Assembly: GCA_916613615.1 (NCBI GenBank)
Contig: OU744731.1
Span: forward strand, 61,406,880-61,470,879
Reading direction: 5' to 3'
From: Steromphala cineraria
Taxonomy: Eukaryota; Mollusca; Gastropoda; Trochida; Trochidae
Length of the DNA stretch: 64,000 nucleotides
Under the pieces are notes generated by a model. That model worked only from the letters and a program-made list of their open reading frames with translations. It was not told where the DNA came from and made no database searches. This document shows positions 11,901 through 21,640 of this stretch, piece after piece (the stretch's first letter is position 1; each line of letters begins with the position of its first letter). The position numbers were made by a program, and so were the translations under genes.

Positions 11901-12798
11901 TCCCTTGGTCTTCCTTCTGGTCAGGCATCTCCATTGGTCTTCCTCTGGGCTGGCATGCCCCTTGGTCTTCCTCTGGGCTTGCATGCCCCTTGGTCTTCCT
12001 TCTGGTCTGGCATCTCCCTTGGTCTTCCTCTGGGCTGGCATGCCCCTTGGTCTTCCTTCTGGCCCGGAATCTCCCTTGGTCTTCCTTCTGGTCCGGCATG
12101 GCCCTGGGTCTTCCTCTGGGCTGGGATGCCCCTTGGTCTTCCTTCTGGCCCGGCATCTCCCTTGGTCTTCCTTCTGGCCCGGCATGGCCCTTGGTCTTCC
12201 TCTGGACTGGCATGTCCCTTGGTCTTCCTCTGGACTGGCATGTCCCTTGGTCTTCCTCTGGACTGGCATGCCCCTTGGTCTTTCTCTGGGCTGGCATGTC
12301 CCTTGGTCTTCATCTGGCTCGGCATCCCTGTGGATCTTTCTCTGGGCCGGCATGCCCCTTGGTCTTCCTTCTGGCCCGGCATCTCCCTTGGTCTTCCTCT
12401 GGGCTGGCATGCCCCTTGGTCTTCCTTCTTGTCCGGCATCTCTCTGGGCCTTCCTTTGGACCGGCAAAGCCCTGGGTCTTCCTCTGGACTGGCATCTCCC
12501 TGGGTCTTCCTCTGGACTGGCATGTCCCTTGGTCTTCATCTGGCCCTGGCATCCCTCTGGGTCTTCTTCGTCCTGCAAAATACATTTGACTGTTTAGTTG
12601 ATTTAACATAAGCAATTAAGATACTTGTCATTAATAGTCAATTATTTCATTGTTTAGATGTGATTGTTTAGATTGATTAAACAAATGCATTTTAGATGCA
12701 TAACATTTAAAGTCAATTATTAACAAAAACAGCTACAAAACACAACTTTTGACTGGGTAATATCACAATTAACATTAAAATCATACTGTCCCCTTTAA
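5915..12798. mobile_element. minisatellite-carrying element, copy 2 (left flank + giant array + right flank with terminal repeat)
   Basis: The left flank (5915-6065) contains AAATAAATCAGTGTTTCATA, TTTATTTAGTGAATAAG, AAATAGATATGATTCATACC and CTGCATCTAGCA, all matched at 25510-25700. The right flank (12574-12798) matches 5733-5895. It then runs to TTAAAATCATACTGTCCC and CTTTAA, the inverted counterpart of GGGACAGTATGATTTTAA at 25499-25516. The left terminus of this copy is missing: where the terminal repeat is expected there is instead ATATCCTAACTCTCG. I infer a non-autonomous TIR element of TTAA type with an expandable minisatellite core. No transposase is present. Confidence 0.65.
6066..12573. 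repeat. giant 28/29-bp minisatellite, about 230 units
   Basis: Units share GGCATNNCC(C/T)TNGGTCTTCC followed by an ending that varies by type: TCTGGGCT, TTTGGACC (28 bp) or TTCTGGCCC (29 bp). Frame therefore drifts and no single reading frame is maintained. The units contain almost no stop codons on either strand. Parallel ORFs of up to 1082 codons thus appear in all frames; from about 7419 to 7992 all six frames are open at once. There are internal block duplications: 6301 onward reappears at 7149, and 7981 onward reappears at 9961. I see no splice-flanked exon, signal peptide or domain, so I do not call a gene. Confidence 0.95.
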
Positions 12799-13464
12799 CA
12801 TTGATCCTATGGGGAAAAGATTTTTATTGCAGAAAATGAAAGAACATATGATGTATATATGATCGATTAAGACTAATCTTACACACTGATTGTTCATAAA
12901 ATGAGCGATTAGAGCGGATTTAAAAATCCCGCTAGTGGCCAGCGGAAATTGGCTGTAGACACATCAAAGAGCATTGCGCATGCCCAGGAAGGAAAATCCC
13001 ACTTTACTGGATAGCGTGTTCGCTTGCACAAAAATTACCTTTGCAATATGGTTGCCATCGGTCGAGTTTGTCAGCGGGCTCAATTTGAGCAATGGAAAGT
13101 ATTGAGGGAGACCATTGATGTTAATTCTGAGTAGTCAACGAGATTCCAGCAGAGCGACTTCTAGTTGCATGGTAAGATATCACTTATACAATTTGCTATG
13201 AAATTAAGATAAATCGAGAATATTGCAGGGATCCTGTCGACAACACGATATGACAAAATCAGTTTTCTCTAGGCTCCGCTAAACCGCAACTTGGCACGAA
13301 TGCTCTACGTCTTTTCTTTGATAGCACCTTTCCGACTACCACAATTTAAAAAAAATCAGTCTTTACTTAATAATATAATTCCACGAATCAAGCATGATAT
13401 GATTTAAAAAAAGTCAGGAACGATCGTTACCATGATGTGTATTACCTATTTACGTTTATTTCAG
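12799..13464 (+). promoter_or_regulatory. promoter-like region with possible 5' exon
   Basis: A local rise in GC content holds ATTGG (reverse CCAAT) near 12950, the NRF-1-like palindrome TTGCGCATGCCC near 12973, and an ATG in strong context (AATATGG, about 13048). That ATG opens a 28-codon frame ending at TAG near 13133. A good donor, CATG followed by GTAAGATA, lies near 13170. The upstream open frame does not connect in frame to the exon at 13465, so the 5' exon is either untranslated or spurious. Assignment as a promoter is inference. Confidence 0.25.
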
Positions 13465-13555
13465 GCCTGAACCGTCTCACAAGGAAAATTCTTGCTCGAC
13501 TGAGTGATCCCACTCACAGATCAAAACACGGAGGATGGGGATGTTTCCTAGAGGG
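13465..13555 (+). CDS. tentative internal exon A, unknown protein
   Basis: An acceptor (ACGTTTATTTCAG) precedes 91 nt open in one frame, reading LNRLTRKILARLSDPTHRSK then HGGWGCFLEG, followed by GGGTATGA as a possible donor. It ends two bases into a codon. The candidate exon at 17606 begins with the single base needed, giving a glycine codon at the join. No start codon was found upstream in this frame, and I recognise no family. Chance openness over 30 codons is not rare, so the call rests mainly on splice sites and phase agreement. Confidence 0.3.
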
Positions 13556-15747
13556 GTATGACATTTGGAATAAGGTTGGACCCAATTGTCATAATATTAA
13601 TATTATTTAATATCTATATGGGTGTTATCAATTTACACTTGCATAGATAAAAGTGATAGTGATAATTTTGAACAAATATAAAAATGACTCAATGATACTT
13701 AGAAATATTTTACTTATACTTTGAAAAATCATGAAAACATTTTAAGATAATTATATTGTTGTTGTTTTTTTAATTAATATATTTTCTAAATGCTTCATCA
13801 TTTTCTATGCTCATTTGTTGAGTGTTTGGTAAATTTTATGAATATTCATGATCACCAAATTTTCAAGTCTGGGTTAACCTCATAAGGCCTAGATAAAAGT
13901 CTGAAACATTAAAATTAGAGTTGTGACGATACAGACATGTCACGATATGATACATATCATAGTATTAAAGATCTATATGATTCAATATGATAGACATCTC
14001 TCGATATATTATTTTCCGGGTATTTGAGAGAGAGAAAACAATAACTTTGACAAAAATCCTGTTTTTTTTGGGCTAAGTAAGTAGTTTTAAGTCAACGATA
14101 AGTATCGAAATACAGATATCATATAACAATACATCTTTACAACTTCACAGGCGAAACAAAAAAGTTCCTAAACTATTCCGTTCCTCCCTTGACATCATTG
14201 GCCGTAATTTCTGTGCTAGCATTCCAACCCACTGCACGGAAGTAGAATAGTCCAATCAGAAGACAGCTTGTTAAATGAACTCCAACTGTCGGGTAATCGT
14301 GCAGCGATACATTAGCACTGACTAAACGAGTAAATTTTTTCTAAAATAAATAATTCCAAGTATTAGGTAAGTGTCTTAAATCACTAAACACATCATTATG
14401 ACCGCCTATTTTTTCTTAAAAGTGCATGCAGGAACGTATTTCAAATTCAGCTCATAATGCAGTGTGTGATCAATCGATATTTCAGCGTAAATATATATGA
14501 ACCGACCTTAGGTTTAAATTTTCTTGTATTGAAAGTATTTAAATGTTTGTGTTTATTTGATAAGGATAGGTACATATTTTTAAAATATCGTGAACAAGGA
14601 AGAAAATGCGTATTAAGTAAAAATATTGATTGCTATAAATAACATGATTTTTTGTATCTTTCAAATGAATATTTTATATAAACGTTTTATATCGTGTTGG
14701 TAGGAATTCTTATTCGTACACCACATGTACAAGTTCTTTCTTGTACATAAATCAATTTTGGATCTCATGTGAAAAATAAATGCTTAAGACGGGATTATTT
14801 ATCAAATAATCCGATTAATAGGCAACTGTAGGCTATTGTGAAATTAGCCTTGTGTATTTTTCTATTTAATTCAAATTGAATATTAGAAAATTTTGAAATT
14901 TTTTAGAATTATTTTTTAAAAATGACAGCAATTTAGAAAAGTATAAATAGGCTTCTCTAAAACTAGCCGATTTGAAAAAGATATTTTTGTATGCGTTTTA
15001 CAAGGGAGAGAAATATTTTATTTGAGTGATACATCATGTATATTTCTCTGCATTCTCGGTGCTCATCAAAAACATGAAAACAGCCATGCGGACTGAAGTT
15101 TGATATTACATTTCACTCAGATTTCAAAAAGATCGTCTGTTAGTATTTTGAATTTGATTCGAATGTAAACGGCGATTTCATTGGCTATTGTTGAAAGAGC
15201 TGGTAACGGGCGTAACTCCTGATCACGATAGGTGTCGCTGCTCCGGATCACCAGTTTTCAATGCTGTGATGGCAAGGTCTAATACGAGGACTGACTAGCT
15301 CGAAGCGTTTTCACCTTGCAGTGGGAAGATGATACAATACTAGTATATCGCCAGGTTGGGGTATCAAGATTCTCGATGTAATGATATTTTGTAAAAACTC
15401 TCCACACTCACATATTGGTGAATAGTGATACTTAATCTAACAATACATGTATAGTGATACATTCTCTGTAATGTGATAAGTATTGTTGACTTTGAAATTG
15501 CTTATTTTGCCCAAACAAAAGAATATTTATTTAAAGTAATTTTAGTTAATGTTTTATTTTGTCAAAAACCTTAAGATATTGTGATGTGTATTGTATTTCT
15601 GTGAAAAATCTTTATTGTCACTCCTTTAAAATAGAAGGTATATTTAATGTTTGTTTTAGTCTTTATTTTTACTTTTTTATCCACATATTTTAATGTCTTA
15701 ATACATCATATCTATAACATGTATCAGGATTTATTTTATGTAAATTA
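13556..15747. other. intron-like AT-rich sequence
   Basis: No ORF worth calling. Two stretches (about 13920-14130 and 15300-15490) share runs of GATAC and ATATC and GTGATAC-type words, possibly a decayed transposon. A short ORF at 14457-14642 is AT-rich and unsupported. Confidence 0.4.
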
Positions 15748-15909
15748 GGGGATAAATCCATTCTGTTTTTTACTTTGGGGTTGTATGTCGTGCATTCTTT
15801 ACCAATAACTATAATTTCAAACCGAGCTTGCGAGGTTTGAAATGTTTATTTAGGGGTAAAGAATGTACAATATACAACCCCAAAATAAAAAACAGAATGG
15901 ATTTATCAC
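15748..15909. mobile_element. long hairpin (fold-back MITE or hairpin-RNA source)
   Basis: The arm GATAAATCCATTCTGTTTTT, running on through GGGGTTGTAT and CATTCTTTACC to TTTCAAACC, is repeated in reverse complement (GGTTTGAAA to AAAAACAGAATGGATTTATC). The two arms total about 75 bp each around a loop of roughly 10 bases (GAGCTTGCGA). Mismatches are few. No ORF and no clear target duplication were seen. It is either a short fold-back transposon or a genuine hairpin transcript source. Confidence 0.8.
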
Positions 15910-17605
15910 CATTCTAACATGACAAATTAGTAAAAAAGGGTGGAACTATTTTGACTTGCGCAAAAGCAATGTGATTAGGTCAAACCGGTGCAGAACGGTT
16001 CCACACACTTGCAAAACAACGGTACAGTCCACTTTCAAAAAGAACACATAACAATTAAAATGTCATTACATACAGAAAAAACATGTTTAAATAGACTCAT
16101 CTATAATCTATTGAGCATATTATCAATAGAAAACAGATTTCAATGTCGTCAAAGTTACGATTTTTTACCTAAATACATGGGTCGACCCATCACCCCTACA
16201 AGAGCGACAAGGACTGACCAAATCAAGGGACGTTACTCTGAAAATAGTTGTTCACTACGTGTCGGTGAACGGTTTCAAACTTAGTGGAAACTGTCAAGAA
16301 AGTTATATTTTGTGTCATGGTTGCACTGTCGTGTACCTGGTAAGGAGGGGACTTTTCAAAATGGTGGACGTGACAGGTCAAGTAGGTGTCTGCTTTCAGT
16401 GCTCCCTTCTCCTAATTGACGAGGTTTTAAGATGGTCACCTTTAACTGTGGTAATCAGAAATAGAATTTCGAATACATTCCTTACGAGTTTTGGTTAACA
16501 AACTGCAAGAAATTTGCATATTTTAGATGTCAAGTTGATGTTTATCTCACTTTCATTTTCAAAGCGGAGAGGAGACTTTTAAATGCCTTTTTTCATGCTC
16601 TTAATGACCTTGAATATCATACATATTGTCTCGCAAATCAGTGTTGGGTTATAATAAAGATTTCTGTGCAACTTGAACTGATTTGGTTCAGAAACTACGA
16701 AGTTATTGACAAAATAACAAATCAACATTGCAGCGGAGTGGACTCGCCGAATAATCAGCGTAGCAGACCCAGAAGGTCGGGTAGGGAGAGGACATTTTTG
16801 GATATGGAGGGGACACATTTGGATTTGGAGTGGACATCACTTTCAAATTGTACTGTAGTTGAGACAATACCCATGGTAATACACAAACTCCTAGTTTCAT
16901 AAGAACTATCATCAACCTTTTCATCTACAAATGATTGAAATAGTTATTAGTTTAAAATTTGTTGATGTTTCACAATGTCGACAAGTTTCTGATATTGAAA
17001 TCTAAAGTGTCGTCGCCAACATGTCTATTGTAAACAGAAAGTCGCTGAGTGCAGATTGTCTACGCGCGCGCGAAGTAATGTGAAGCGGTCGTCAATATTT
17101 AGAGGTGATTATCGGCGAAATAATTACTCCAAAATGTTTATTAGCAACCAATCAGAACGCAGTATTTTCAAACTAGTTTTCGTGTCATGTTAGAATGACT
17201 GATTTGATGAAAAGGATACATGTATGGGTATTATTTTATTGTATTAAAGTTACACTAGTTTGTCTTGACAAGTGATTATTTACCATAATTGTTTTCCTTG
17301 TAAAAAGTTTTCAGTCACACAAAATATATAATTAAGATTTGGCTAAAATAGGATAAACCTCAAAGGACTTTAATTAATCGCTATATCTTTTACCAATAAG
17401 ATGCATTTTTTTCTTATCAATTCAACAATTGAAATTAATGTGCATTTTGTGTGATTTTAAATCATGTAAATATTTTTTTTGTTTAAGTACACACACACAC
17501 AAACAAACTTTATATAGATATTTCTTGCTTTTGTTTTTATTGATATTTTTCTTGCATATTCTTTCAAGTTAATCATTATTTCTTCTTTACATTTTGTTAT
17601 AACAG
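15910..17605. other. intron-like sequence with short unsupported ORFs
   Basis: Small overlapping ORFs of 70-98 codons occur at 15988-16284, 16259-16498, 16579-16818 (minus) and 16666-16902. None shows a domain, repeat, signal peptide or splice context that I recognise. The word ATTCTAACATGACA at 15911 recurs inverted near 17182, which is too short to define an element. A CpG-rich run ACGCGCGCGCGAAG lies near 17061. Confidence 0.35.
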
Positions 17606-17684
17606 ATTGGGGTCAGTGGGAACCAGTAGTAGTGCTAAACTGGATTCACTTGATTCTTTTGATGGCAGTGCTGAATCAACTCTG
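17606..17684 (+). CDS. tentative internal exon B, serine/aspartate-rich, unknown protein
   Basis: A 79-nt stretch lies between TTTTGTTATAACAG and the good donor GTGAGATT. In the frame set by the exon at 13465 it reads LGSVGTSSSAKLDSL then DSFDGSAESTL. This is compatible with a disordered, phosphorylatable region, but nothing diagnostic is present. It ends in phase 0. If spliced to the TTACAG sites in the array at 18044, the frame meets a stop after four codons (YGQG). A second frame of this exon is also open, so the assignment is weak. Confidence 0.3.
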
Positions 17685-18043
17685 GTGAGATTGACATGAA
17701 CATGTGTAATATCAAAATTAAACTGATAATAATTAAAATCATTTCATCTCTTTTTAGAAAAGTTATTCTTCTTTTACTAATTTTTATTATATTAAGATCA
17801 ATATGAATTCTATTTTTATTAACCTTTTTTAACAAAAGGAATTATTATAGTTTGTCTTAATTTCTGTATTCACATTTTAAATCAGTAACGATGTAATAAA
17901 ATCTGATTAAAATATTGTCTGTATTCCTCTGTATTTCCTTAAAACCTGTATGAAATAAAAACTCTCCACAGACTTTGTATTATAGGATTGTTTGTGATTT
18001 GTGTGTTTGTGTGTGTATATTAAATGTTTATGCTGAAAATGTT

Positions 18044-18510
18044 ACAGTATGGACAAGGGTGATGAGGACCACCTGCACAGTGAGGAGGACAGAGAAAATT
18101 TTACAGTATGGACAAGGGTAATGAGGACCACCTTCACAGTGAGGAGGACAGAGAAAATGTTACAGTATGGACAAGGGTGATGAGGACCACCTGCACAGTG
18201 AGGAGGACAGAGAAAATGTTACAGTATGGACAAGGGTGATGAGGACCACCTTCACAGTGAGGAGGACAGAGAAAATGTTACAGTATGGACAAGGGTGATG
18301 AGGACCACCTGCACAGTGAGGAGGACAGAGAAAATGTTACAGTATGGACAAGGGTGATGAGGACCACCTTCACAGTGAGGAGGACAGAGAAAATGTTACA
18401 GTATGGACAAGGGTGATGAGGACCACCTTCACAGTGAGGAGGACAGAGAAAATGTTACAGTATGGACAAGGGTGATGAGGACCACCTGCACAGTGAGGAG
18501 GACTGGGAAA
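18044..18510. repeat. 59-bp tandem array, 8 copies
   Basis: The unit starts ACAGTATGGACAAGGGTGAT and continues through GAGGACCACCTGCACAGTG and AGGAGGACAGAG. Starts are at 18044, 18103, 18162, 18221, 18280, 18339, 18398 and 18457. Copies alternate between CCTGCACAG and CCTTCACAG in the order G,T,G,T,G,T,T,G, which suggests growth through a 118-bp dimer. Each unit contains TTACAG before TATGG, a usable 3' splice-site shape. The last unit runs into ACTGGGAAAATGAG instead of the repeat end. A period of 59 does not preserve reading frame. Confidence 0.95.
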
Positions 18511-18740
18511 ATGAGAAACATAACCCTGCATGATAAGACAGCATGGAATCTCTGAAGGATTTATATATAGGGTATGTATTACTTAACAATACATAAATGC
18601 CAAAACAATTTAAAATTAAATCTGGAAGTGCAAGGACATTGTTTTAAGTTCATGCTATGTTCATTGAAAGGCTCATTGGTTTTTTCAGATTGCATTGGGT
18701 CACTAATTGTTTGCATTTCAGCTTATCTAACCCAGATGGT

Positions 18741-19130
18741 CTTTACGAAAGCCCGTTACTGCCAAATTGCAAATAATTTTTTGTTTATAAAACTCGTAAT
18801 TACGACTTTATTTCATAATATAAAAACATGTAATTACGAGTATTAATCTCGTAATTACGACTTTTTAATCTCGTAATTACGACTTTTAATCTCATAATTA
18901 CGACTTTGAATCTCATAATTACGACTTTTTAATCTCGTAATTACGACTTTAAATCTGTAATTACGACTTTTTAAAACTCGTAATTACGACTTTTTAAAAC
19001 TCGTAATTACGACTTTTTAATCTCGTAATTACATGTTTTTACAAACCCCTCATTCAGCAGTTCTCGAATTAGAAACACAACAAGGCACGAGTGATGGGAT
19101 TGCTTTCATGAGATTTGAGGTAGTTTTTTG
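18741..19130 (+). mobile_element. element carrying an array of palindrome TCGTAATTACGA, copy 1
   Basis: The left flank TACGAAAGCCCGTTACTGCC and AAATTGCAAATAAT leads into about ten copies of CTCGTAATTACGACTTTT spaced about 20-27 bp (18791-19036). A right flank follows, TTTTACAAACCCCTCATTC and CTCGAATTAGAAAC. The inverted counterpart at about 20800-21228 carries the same order of left flank, array and right flank, so this is one element type present twice. TCGTAATTACGA is a perfect 12-bp palindrome, and its TAATTA core matches the usual homeodomain site. Whether that is functional is unknown. Confidence 0.75.
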
Positions 19131-19367
19131 GTATGAGCAAAACTACCCACTGAACCTTTTTTGAAACTATAAACAAATAAATCTGGCATACCAAGTTTAT
19201 CATATATGCAGTGAGGCTTATTCTAGCCAATGATAAAGACTGGCACAATTTAAACCTTCAACTGACAGTGACCTCTTTGAGAGATTAGCTTTTTTGACAA
19301 AATTATTTCCTTCTCATGATCTCTGTGACACTCAAGACATGTTTTATTTAACGATTTATATCACACT

Positions 19368-19615
19368 TTAAAGGGTAAAATTTTTCACTGATAATTGTAT
19401 GGTAATGCTAAATGTATTATTTTGATAGTGTCCAAAATCTCATTACACAAACCAATCATCCATAGCCAGAGAACAAATTATAAAGATTTACATAAAGTCT
19501 ATTGGCGGACATTTTTGTGTGAACACCTTTAATTCAGTTTGTTTTAAGAAAAAGGAATCATTATATATTTGATTTAGTACTGTTTCATTTAGTATAAATA
19601 CATTGTCTTTCATGC
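19368..19615 (-). mobile_element. TTAA MITE, truncated copy 2
   Basis: Starts TTAAAGGG, then jumps straight to TTTTTCACTGATAATTGTAT, losing about 30 bp of the terminal region. It runs through the family's interior, including GTGTGAACACCTTTAATTCA. It breaks off after CATTGTCTTTCAT, so the right end is absent. It sits between the two inverted palindrome-array elements. Confidence 0.8.
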
Positions 19616-19801
19616 AACACATCACACATATTCTGATTATTTCTCAATAATATTGCCTTTCATCATCCTTTGTTATAACAATGGTTTATCAGAATCGATA
19701 TTTCTTTCAATGTATAACCATCAGGGACGTTCATATAACGAATGGCTTGAGTTTCTTAGATATTAAACGATAATTGAGGACTCGGTTATTTCCCGGACCG
19801 G
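19616..19801. other. short AT-rich spacer
   Basis: Nothing recognisable. The right-hand end supplies the target sequence duplicated by the SINE that follows. Confidence 0.4.
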
Positions 19802-19815
19802 TTACTGTCAGCTAC

Positions 19816-20125
19816 GGGGGCGGGATAGCGCAGTGGTTAGCGCTCGGCTTCGGATCAGGAGGTCCGTGGTTCGAATCCCGCCAGGGGCTCGGCAACTTTG
19901 TCTGCAGTAGAGAACTGTTCTACACGCAGTCAGGTTTGGGTACAATGCTACACTGAATTTCAGTGCAGTACCACCCATGGTTGCTAGTTCTAGCCGATGC
20001 TCGCAGGTTTCACCGCAATGCATAGCCACAATAGTGTTGCGGGCTTTCTTCCTTCAATAATACTAGCAGCCGCGATATAAGTGAAATACTCTTGAAAGCG
20101 GCGCTAAACCCCACATCACCTCACC
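19816..20125 (+). mobile_element. tRNA-derived SINE with target-site duplication
   Basis: The tRNA-like head has an A box (TAGCGCAGTGGTTAGC, 19826 onward) and a perfect B box GGTTCGAATCC at 19868-19878. T-stem pairing is imperfect, so it is not a working tRNA gene. The body runs from GGCAACTTTGTCTGCAG to a tail GAAAGCGGCGCTAAACCCC. It is flanked by TTACTGTCAGCTAC (19802-19815) and TTACTGTCAGTTAC (20126-20139), a 14-bp duplication with one difference, as made by LINE-driven insertion. A second copy lies inverted at about 21385-21640. Pol III transcription from the internal boxes is the expected mode. Confidence 0.9.
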
Positions 20126-20139
20126 TTACTGTCAGTTAC

Positions 20140-20799
20140 AAGGCATATCTTGCGCCAGTCTTTATGGTTGGCTAGGATAAGAATTGATGCATTTCCTGGT
20201 CGGCGTTTCAAACCATCCTTCTGTGTCCCCTCCGTCACCTTTTTGTTCCATTGATAATTTCAAAGCAAATGCTAAAATGTAAGGAAACTTGGCACTCTGG
20301 TGTGTATGTGTGCCTTATGTATGATTTAGTCCCTTATAAGCTTAAATTGTGCATTTGTTTTGTGACGTAGTATAATATCCCCTGTCGACTACATACGCAT
20401 ATACCTTAATTATGTGTTAGCTTTACCTTGATATGCATTCAAAGCACTCCAAATGAGTTTTCAGTTCAGTAGGTTGTTTCCATATTTTTCCATCATAGTT
20501 ATAACGTAAACAGAATTAACACTTTTAGGTAATAGATTAATGACAGGTAACAGGTCTCTAAGATGGAGTTACGGAAAATACCTAAATGAATATGATACAG
20601 TTTAATTGCGGTTTTAAAACAGCTTGCGCCTGTACCTAAAGCTCTTGTGACCAACAAGAGAAGCCGGGTGCATGTATATGAGGCTGTTTAACTTGCTTTT
20701 TCATCTTTAAAAATGAAGTTTATTTTCATAAAGATAAATTTACACAAACTATAAAAGTGTGTCCATTGCTTGAACTATATCACATAAACCACAGTCTCA
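20140..20799. other. non-coding spacer
   Basis: AT-rich. No ORF, tRNA or splice-flanked exon seen. A small inverted pair, CTCTTGT and ACAAGAG, lies near 20642. Confidence 0.4.
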
Positions 20800-21228
20800 C
20801 AAAAACATACATATCACTCTTGCCTTTGCGGTTTCTAATCCGAGTACTGTTGAATATAAAGGGCATGTAAAAAGCTGAGATATAAAGGCGTAATTACGAG
20901 ATTAAAAGTCGTAATTACCAGATTTAAATGTCGTAATTACGAGTTTTAAATGTCGTAATTACGAGTTTTAAAAAGTTGTAATTACGAGATTTAAAGTCGT
21001 AATTACAAGTTTTAATCTCGTAATTACGAGTTTTAAAAAGTCGTAATTACGAGATTTAAAGTCGTAATTACGAGATTTAAAGTCGTAATTACGAGTTTTA
21101 AAAAGTCGTAATTACGAGATGTAAAGTCGTAATTAAAACTCGTAATTACGAGAAATAAAGTCGTAATTACGAGTTTTATATTTTTTTTTTATATTTGCAT
21201 TTTGGCGGTAATGGGCTTTCGTAGGTCT
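20800..21228 (-). mobile_element. element carrying TCGTAATTACGA array, copy 2 (inverted)
   Basis: This is the reverse-oriented counterpart of 18741-19130. The flank GTTTCTAATCCGAGTACTGT is followed by about twelve units of GTAATTACGAG(A/T)TTTAAA (20888-21177). It ends in TTTGCATTTTGGCGGTAATG and GGCTTTCGTAGG, the reverse complement of the left flank of copy 1. The two copies form inverted repeats about 1.7 kb apart. Confidence 0.75.
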
Positions 21229-21384
21229 TATACCCTCCATCAATAAATGTTTGGTATTTTCAACTTTTCATTTCCATTGGTGTCTCCAAATAAGGTTTAA
21301 TGGGGCCACACCCTTAAATCTTTTTTTCTATCCTTCTATGAAGCAAAATGCTGAATTAAAATTGAAATTTTGTGTACAGGTGCT

Positions 21385-21640
21385 TTTGGGTTTAACATCC
21401 CTTTCAAGTTTTAATGCAGGGAGAAAGCCTGCAACACTATTGTCGCTATGCATTGCAGTGAAACCTGCGAGTATGAGCTGGAACTAGCGAACCATGGGTG
21501 GAACTGCACTGAAATTCAGTTTAGAATTGCACCTAAACCTTACTGCTCTTAGAGCAGCTCTCTACTACAGACTGCAGAGCATCTGGCGGGATTCGAACCA
21601 TGGGCCTCTTGATTGCATAGCTACAGTAGTTTTGCAATCT
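21385..21640 (-). mobile_element. tRNA-derived SINE, inverted copy
   Basis: On the minus strand this matches the SINE at 19816-20125. It has B box GGTTCGAATCC (plus-strand GGATTCGAACC at 21589-21599), the shared CTGCAG head junction, the body words CACTGAAATTCAG and CAACACTATTG, and a degraded tail around GGGTTTAACATCCC. Divergence is greater than in the plus-strand copy, and the tRNA head is cut near 21640. No clear target duplication was seen. Confidence 0.8.

Noticed and set aside
15911..17197. 1.3-kb element bounded by ATTCTAACATGACA and its inverse
   Set aside because: The inverted match is only about 15 bp and does not extend; no duplication or internal signature.
18785..19036. CRISPR array
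   Set aside because: Spacers between TCGTAATTACGA are not unique but near-identical AT-rich linkers, there are no cas genes, and the genome is eukaryotic.
19816..19890. tRNA gene
   Set aside because: A and B boxes are good but the T-stem and acceptor stem do not pair, and a SINE body with target duplication follows.
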